The position numbers and the translations under genes are program-made. A stretch of 64,000 nt of DNA from Bacillus timonensis. Its GTDB lineage: Bacteria; Bacillota; Bacilli; Bacillales; Bacillaceae_L. Position 1 is the first letter of the stretch, and each line of letters starts with the position of its first letter. Positions 60,834 through 64,000 of this stretch are shown one piece after another. The notes under the pieces are model-generated. The model had not been told where the DNA came from. It worked only from the letters and a program-made list of their open reading frames with translations, and made no database searches. Location: positions 495,155 to 559,154 of the forward strand of contig JAIVAN010000004.1 of assembly GCA_020171895.1 (NCBI GenBank). The letters are read 5' to 3'.

Positions 60834-61415
60834 ATGAATTTTGTATGGGATGCTATCATTATGGTCCTTGTAGGTATCTTCTTACTAAGAATTGCTGGAA
60901 GAAAATCAATTAGTCAAATGACTGTCGCTCAAACTGTTATCATGATTTCAATTGGTTCAATTATCATTCAGCCAATTGTTGAAACAAGCGTAGTTAGAAC
61001 CATCATTGCTGCATCAATTTTTATTGGGTTCCTAGTTTTAATGGAATACCTTCAGGTTAAATTTAACTCTTTTGAACGCTTTTTAACAGGAGAATCTGTT
61101 GAAGTCATAAATAATGGTGAGATTGTTGCACCAAATCTCAAAAAGCTTCGATTTACAGTAGATCAGCTTGAAATGAGGTTGCGTCAACAAGGTATAAAAA
61201 ATATTCAAGATGTAAAGATAGCGACCCTTGAGCCTAATGGACAGCTTGGCTATGAGCTTATGAGACACGCTCAACCTGTTACAATAGGTGATTTAGAAAA
61301 GATGTTAGCTAACTTTGTTGTTCCTGTTCAGCAACAACAAGGTAGTGACCCATTATTTCAAGAGATTATTGATAAGAGGCATTCAAATTCAACACCGCCT
61401 AAGCACCTGCAGTAA
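60834..61415 (+). CDS. DUF421/YetF-type membrane protein
   Basis: 193 residues: three membrane segments in the first 75 residues with LRIAGRKSISQMTVAQTVIMISIGSII, the DUF421 signature, then a cytosolic or external alpha/beta domain (LTGESVEVINNGEIVAPNLKKLRFTVDQLEMRLRQQGI). GAGGAG lies ten bases before ATG 60834. Related YetF/YrbG/SpoVAF-linked proteins occur in spore formers; function unsettled. The MFS gene follows 33 bases later. Confidence 0.88.
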   Translation: MNFVWDAIIMVLVGIFLLRIAGRKSISQMTVAQTVIMISIGSIIIQPIVETSVVRTIIAASIFIGFLVLMEYLQVKFNSFERFLTGESVEVINNGEIVAPNLKKLRFTVDQLEMRLRQQGIKNIQDVKIATLEPNGQLGYELMRHAQPVTIGDLEKMLANFVVPVQQQQGSDPLFQEIIDKRHSNSTPPKHLQ

Positions 61416-61448
61416 TGAAAGTGAAATTTGATAGAGGCAGGTATTTTT

Positions 61449-62696
61449 ATGGAATATACAAAAACATCATCATATAACAAGTTGAAGCAAAAAAATCAAC
61501 AAACCTCTTCAAAAAAATGGGCAGTTGTCTCCATTGCTTCCATTCCCTTGGTTATGACGTTAGGAAATTCTATGCTCATTCCAGTGTTGCCTACCTTTGA
61601 AAAAAAACTAAAGATATCCGCATTTCAATCTAGTATGCTCATTACCCTATATTCAATCGTAGCCATTATTTTAATTCCGATTGCAGGATATTTATCAGAT
61701 AGGATAGGGAGAAAGAAGGTGATTATCCCTAGCCTTGTAATTGCGGCACTAGGTGGGTTATTGTCGGGATGGGCAGCATGGAAGATGGAAAATCCTTATT
61801 ATGTGATTTTAGTTGGAAGGACTTTACAAGGGATTGGTGCAGCAGGAGCAGCACCGATTGTTCTACCATTAGTAGGGGATATGTTTCGAGATGAAAAAGA
61901 AGTATCAAGTAGCCTAGGGGCTATTGAAACTTCTAACACGTTTGGAAAGGTATTAAGTCCAATTCTAGGGGCTTTTTTAGCTGGGATTCTATGGTTTCTC
62001 CCTTTTCTGGCATTTCCAGTTTTTTGCTTAATTTCAATTTTGCTTATGTTATTCCTTGTAAAATCGCCCACACTAGGCGAGAAACCTTTACCGTTTCATG
62101 AATTCATCAAAGCCGTTAAAAAACTACTTAAAGAAAAGGGTCGCTGGATTTATGCCATTTTCTTTGTTGGTTGCGTATTAATGTTTATTTTATTTGGCGT
62201 TCTCTTTTTCTTATCAAGTATGCTAGAGGAGAAGTATCAAATCAAAGGTATAAAGAAAGGGCTCATTTTAGCGATACCATTAGGGGCACTTTGTATCTCT
62301 TCTTTTTTTACTGGAAAAGTTATCAAGAAAAATAAATTATTAATGAAATGGATGATCTTTATTGGAGTAGCTTTCCTAGCACTTTCAACCTTTTCTATCA
62401 TTTTCTCTCACAACATTTGGGTTTTATTGTGTATCTTTGTTGTGAGTGGTATAGGGATTGGAATTGCATTACCTTGTTTAGATGCTTTGTTAACTGAAGG
62501 TGTTGAAAAAGAAGAACGAGGGACAATTACCTCGATTTATAGCTCAATGCGGTTTATCGGTGTGGCGTTAGGACCTCCCATTTTTGCCATATTGATGGAT
62601 AAGGCACAGCATAGTTTATTTATCGGGGCAGCTATCCTTTGTTTACTCGGTGGTATTGTTGTTTTGTTCTCGATAAAACCGAAGAAAGAAGCATAA
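61449..62696 (+). CDS. MFS multidrug exporter (DHA1 type)
   Basis: 415 residues, about 12 membrane segments, motif A GYLSDRIGRKKVI near residue 79, and the DHA1 motif C-like GIGAAGAAPIVLPLVGDMF with the acidic residue after it. The C-terminal half repeats the fold. The N terminus is polar and Gln/Lys-rich. Likely drug/proton antiport; substrate unknown. Possibly transcribed with the DUF421 gene. Confidence 0.88.
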   Translation: MEYTKTSSYNKLKQKNQQTSSKKWAVVSIASIPLVMTLGNSMLIPVLPTFEKKLKISAFQSSMLITLYSIVAIILIPIAGYLSDRIGRKKVIIPSLVIAALGGLLSGWAAWKMENPYYVILVGRTLQGIGAAGAAPIVLPLVGDMFRDEKEVSSSLGAIETSNTFGKVLSPILGAFLAGILWFLPFLAFPVFCLISILLMLFLVKSPTLGEKPLPFHEFIKAVKKLLKEKGRWIYAIFFVGCVLMFILFGVLFFLSSMLEEKYQIKGIKKGLILAIPLGALCISSFFTGKVIKKNKLLMKWMIFIGVAFLALSTFSIIFSHNIWVLLCIFVVSGIGIGIALPCLDALLTEGVEKEERGTITSIYSSMRFIGVALGPPIFAILMDKAQHSLFIGAAILCLLGGIVVLFSIKPKKEA

Positions 62697-62697
62697 T

Positions 62698-62726
62698 AAA
62701 AGGTTAGGCGTTTTGCCTAACCTTTA
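62698..62726. terminator. terminator between MFS and DUF3905 genes
   Basis: AAAAGGTTAGGC/GCCTAACCTTTA around GTTTT; serves the two convergent genes. Confidence 0.85.
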
Positions 62727-62749
62727 TATTATATTTATTCGCTATTTTT

Positions 62750-63109
62750 TTAATCTTTACCATATGAAACATCTTTGTCTGGATGTGTAAAAGGAACTCC
62801 TTGAGGAGGTTTTTTGCTTTCTAGAAGCTCACGATTTTCACTTGTGTTCCATCCGATGTCATTCGTTGGGTGTACCCATTTATCGCCCGCCATTACCTCA
62901 GGGTCAACATCGTCACTCCAGTTGTTCAATGGTGAATTTTCGGAGTTGTATAAGCTATCACCAATCACGACTCCGTACTCATTTACGAATGGTTTCTCCA
63001 TTTTTATACCAGTGTCTTTGAATGATGGAGCACTGATTTGATGTGGCTGGGTTTCATTTAAGATGGGGGACTCTATCTTTTCTTCATTCTTCTTTTTTGT
63101 CATCATCAT
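62750..63109 (-). CDS. DUF3905-type protein
   Basis: 119 residues, hydrophilic, no membrane segment. The middle and C-terminal parts (YGVVIGDSLYNSENSPLNNWSDDVDPEVMAGDKWVHPTNDIGW and PFTHPDKDVSYGKD) carry the invariant-looking Trp/Asp pattern I associate with DUF3905, found in spore formers. The frame opens TTG-ATG-ATG-ATG behind GAGG; 63109 or 63106 is the likely start. Function unknown. Confidence 0.75.
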   Translation of the reverse strand: MMMTKKKNEEKIESPILNETQPHQISAPSFKDTGIKMEKPFVNEYGVVIGDSLYNSENSPLNNWSDDVDPEVMAGDKWVHPTNDIGWNTSENRELLESKKPPQGVPFTHPDKDVSYGKD

Positions 63110-63258
63110 CAATCCTCACTTTCTACTGTTAGTATTTGCATCGATGAAAAATATATTAGTACCAGTTAGACAGTTTATCCTTTATATGTAGGTATGGATG
63201 ATAGTGAAAAAGGCGAAGATGTGTGATAAAAGTAGAAATAATAAAGGAAGTGTTAGCT

Positions 63259-63402
63259 ATGTATCAAGAAGAATATCCTGTCGCACATTTATCTCAGGAA
63301 CAATTAACGAAGATCAAAGAGATGGAGAATGAATTGAAATCAACGACAGGTGAAGAGATTGTGCTTATTGCTTATAAGCATTCGGAATTTGAAAAAGAAT
63401 AA
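63259..63402 (+). CDS. 47-residue hypothetical protein
   Basis: AAAGGAAG lies eight bases before ATG 63259. The product is MYQEEYPVAHLSQEQLTKIK followed by an acidic helix and LIAYKHSEFEKE. Small conserved Bacillus proteins of this pattern exist, but I cannot name one. It opens a run of tiny genes ending at 63808. Confidence 0.65.
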   Translation: MYQEEYPVAHLSQEQLTKIKEMENELKSTTGEEIVLIAYKHSEFEKE

Positions 63403-63488
63403 ATTACCTTTCATGACCTCCTAAATGTTGGCGAAACTATGTGTAGTGAGTGATTCTCACATTGTTAGTTATAAGGGGGTCTTTTTAT

Positions 63489-63644
63489 ATGAAACGAAAA
63501 GTAAAGCATGATGCAGCGAGAAAGAATAATTTTACGCCTAAGGAAAGTCTTCCAGATACTGAGTTTTCAGCGGAATCAAATTATGAAGAGCCAATAAAGG
63601 GTGCTAATCGAAATTCAAAGAAAGGCAATAAGACAGGTGAATAG
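63489..63644 (+). CDS. 51-residue Lys-rich small protein
   Basis: Starts MKRKVKHDAARKNNFTPKES and continues with a polar Glu/Asn region and basic end. AAGGGGG lies ten bases before ATG 63489, so the upstream 13 codons are not coding. No membrane segment. Composition resembles minor spore proteins, but no family is recognised. The next gene starts two bases after its stop. Confidence 0.6.
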   Translation: MKRKVKHDAARKNNFTPKESLPDTEFSAESNYEEPIKGANRNSKKGNKTGE

Positions 63645-63646
63645 TG

Positions 63647-63808
63647 ATGGCAGATAAGGTGAAGAGAAAGAAGCATGCTGGTGATAATAACCATAAGATG
63701 TCGAAGGATTTGTTGAAAGAGGAGTTCGGTACAGAGCTTGGAGATCAAAATGCGTCAAAGGCTTATGAGTTATTAGCGAATCGAAAAGGTTCAAAGAAGC
63801 AAAAGTAG
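63647..63808 (+). CDS. 53-residue Lys-rich small protein
   Basis: Starts MADKVKRKKHAGDNNHKMSK and continues DLLKEEFGTELGDQ, ending in a basic tail. AGGTG lies eight bases before ATG 63647, inside the previous gene, so both are translated from one message. Basic, hydrophilic, helical; possibly a minor spore protein like its neighbour. Confidence 0.6.
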   Translation: MADKVKRKKHAGDNNHKMSKDLLKEEFGTELGDQNASKAYELLANRKGSKKQK

Positions 63809-63812
63809 AGTG

Positions 63813-63851
63813 AAAAAAGTTGTAGACCTATTTAGGTACTACAACTTTTTT
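63813..63851 (+). terminator. terminator after the small-gene run
   Basis: AAAAAAGTTGTAG/CTACAACTTTTTT with an inner ACCT/AGGT pairing and one extra base. Confidence 0.88.
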
Positions 63852-63896
63852 ATTTGCTACCCTGAAAATACGACACTGTTTATGGGGTGTTAACCT

Positions 63897-64000
63897 CCGT
63901 TGCAGGAACCTCGCTTTCCGCGGGGCGCTCCTGGAGCCTCCTCGGCTTCGCCTGTGGGGTCTCCAGTCCAGCGCATCTCCCGCAGGAGTCTCGGTTCCTT
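63897..64000 (-). repeat. dispersed GC-rich foldable repeat, copy 5 (cut by window end)
   Basis: Inverted relative to the other copies; GTGTTAACC at 63897-63905 is its right end. CTGGAG/CTCCAG and GGAACC/GGTTCC pairings match copy 3. Confidence 0.88.

Overview
The window is chromosomal DNA of low GC content from an endospore-forming member of the Bacillaceae. The evidence is an alpha/beta-type small acid-soluble spore protein, a SigI/RsgI pair, a Ku plus ligase-polymerase LigD NHEJ set, an OpuA-type glycine betaine transporter with a GbsR-like regulator, an NprR-like quorum sensor beside two subtilisins, strong GGAGG-type ribosome binding sites and frequent TTG/GTG starts. I see no rRNA, tRNA, CRISPR array, prophage or insertion sequence.

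Layout. 1-2.4 kb: an ABC-F ATPase (cut by the window edge), a DUF4362 lipoprotein, a HesB-like gene whose conserved cysteine codon is an in-frame TGA followed by a SECIS-like hairpin (probable selenoprotein), and an exported rhodanese. 2.5-11 kb: nucleotidyltransferase, M20 amidohydrolase, two MFS exporters (one with its own ArsR-like regulator and a perfect 20-bp palindrome), and a nuclease-XPD helicase fusion. 11-21 kb: a MacB-type ABC system with a His-rich tandem repeat and a CxxC lipoprotein (probable metal handling), a HupE-like permease, and a 1845-residue wall-anchored nuclease/phosphoesterase behind a four-repeat PhoP box. 21-23 kb: an RsgA paralogue preceded by a promoter, a 22-codon leader ORF and two tandem terminators with alternative pairings, i.e. 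an attenuator. 23-28 kb: two subtilisins, an NprR-like regulator and its candidate pro-peptide, linked by a shared promoter motif. 28-32 kb: GbsR-like regulator and opuA operon.

32-41 kb: orphan four-PAS histidine kinase, YeiH-type permease, SwrC-type RND pump with its TetR regulator and two operators, PP2A-like phosphatase. 41-45.5 kb: an 11-unit, 52-bp tandem array, then LigD, a HAD phosphatase and Ku. 45.5-51.7 kb: fatty-acyl reductase-like protein plus aldehyde dehydrogenase, TatA, UppP, KtrB-type potassium transporter, DedA. 51.8-64 kb: DUF5667 protein, SigI-RsgI, ferritin, SASP, amino-acid-oxidase-like flavoprotein, DUF1836 regulator, HtpX, KtrD-type transporter, DUF421, MFS exporter and a group of tiny, probably spore- or envelope-related genes.

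Five copies of a 110-130 bp GC-rich, foldable repeat are scattered through intergenic DNA (3.4, 44.4, 50.9, 60.6 and 63.9 kb). The observations I rate highest are the leader-peptide attenuator in front of the RsgA paralogue, the HesB selenoprotein, the NprR-protease regulon with its shared box at fixed spacing, and the 52-bp hairpin array.
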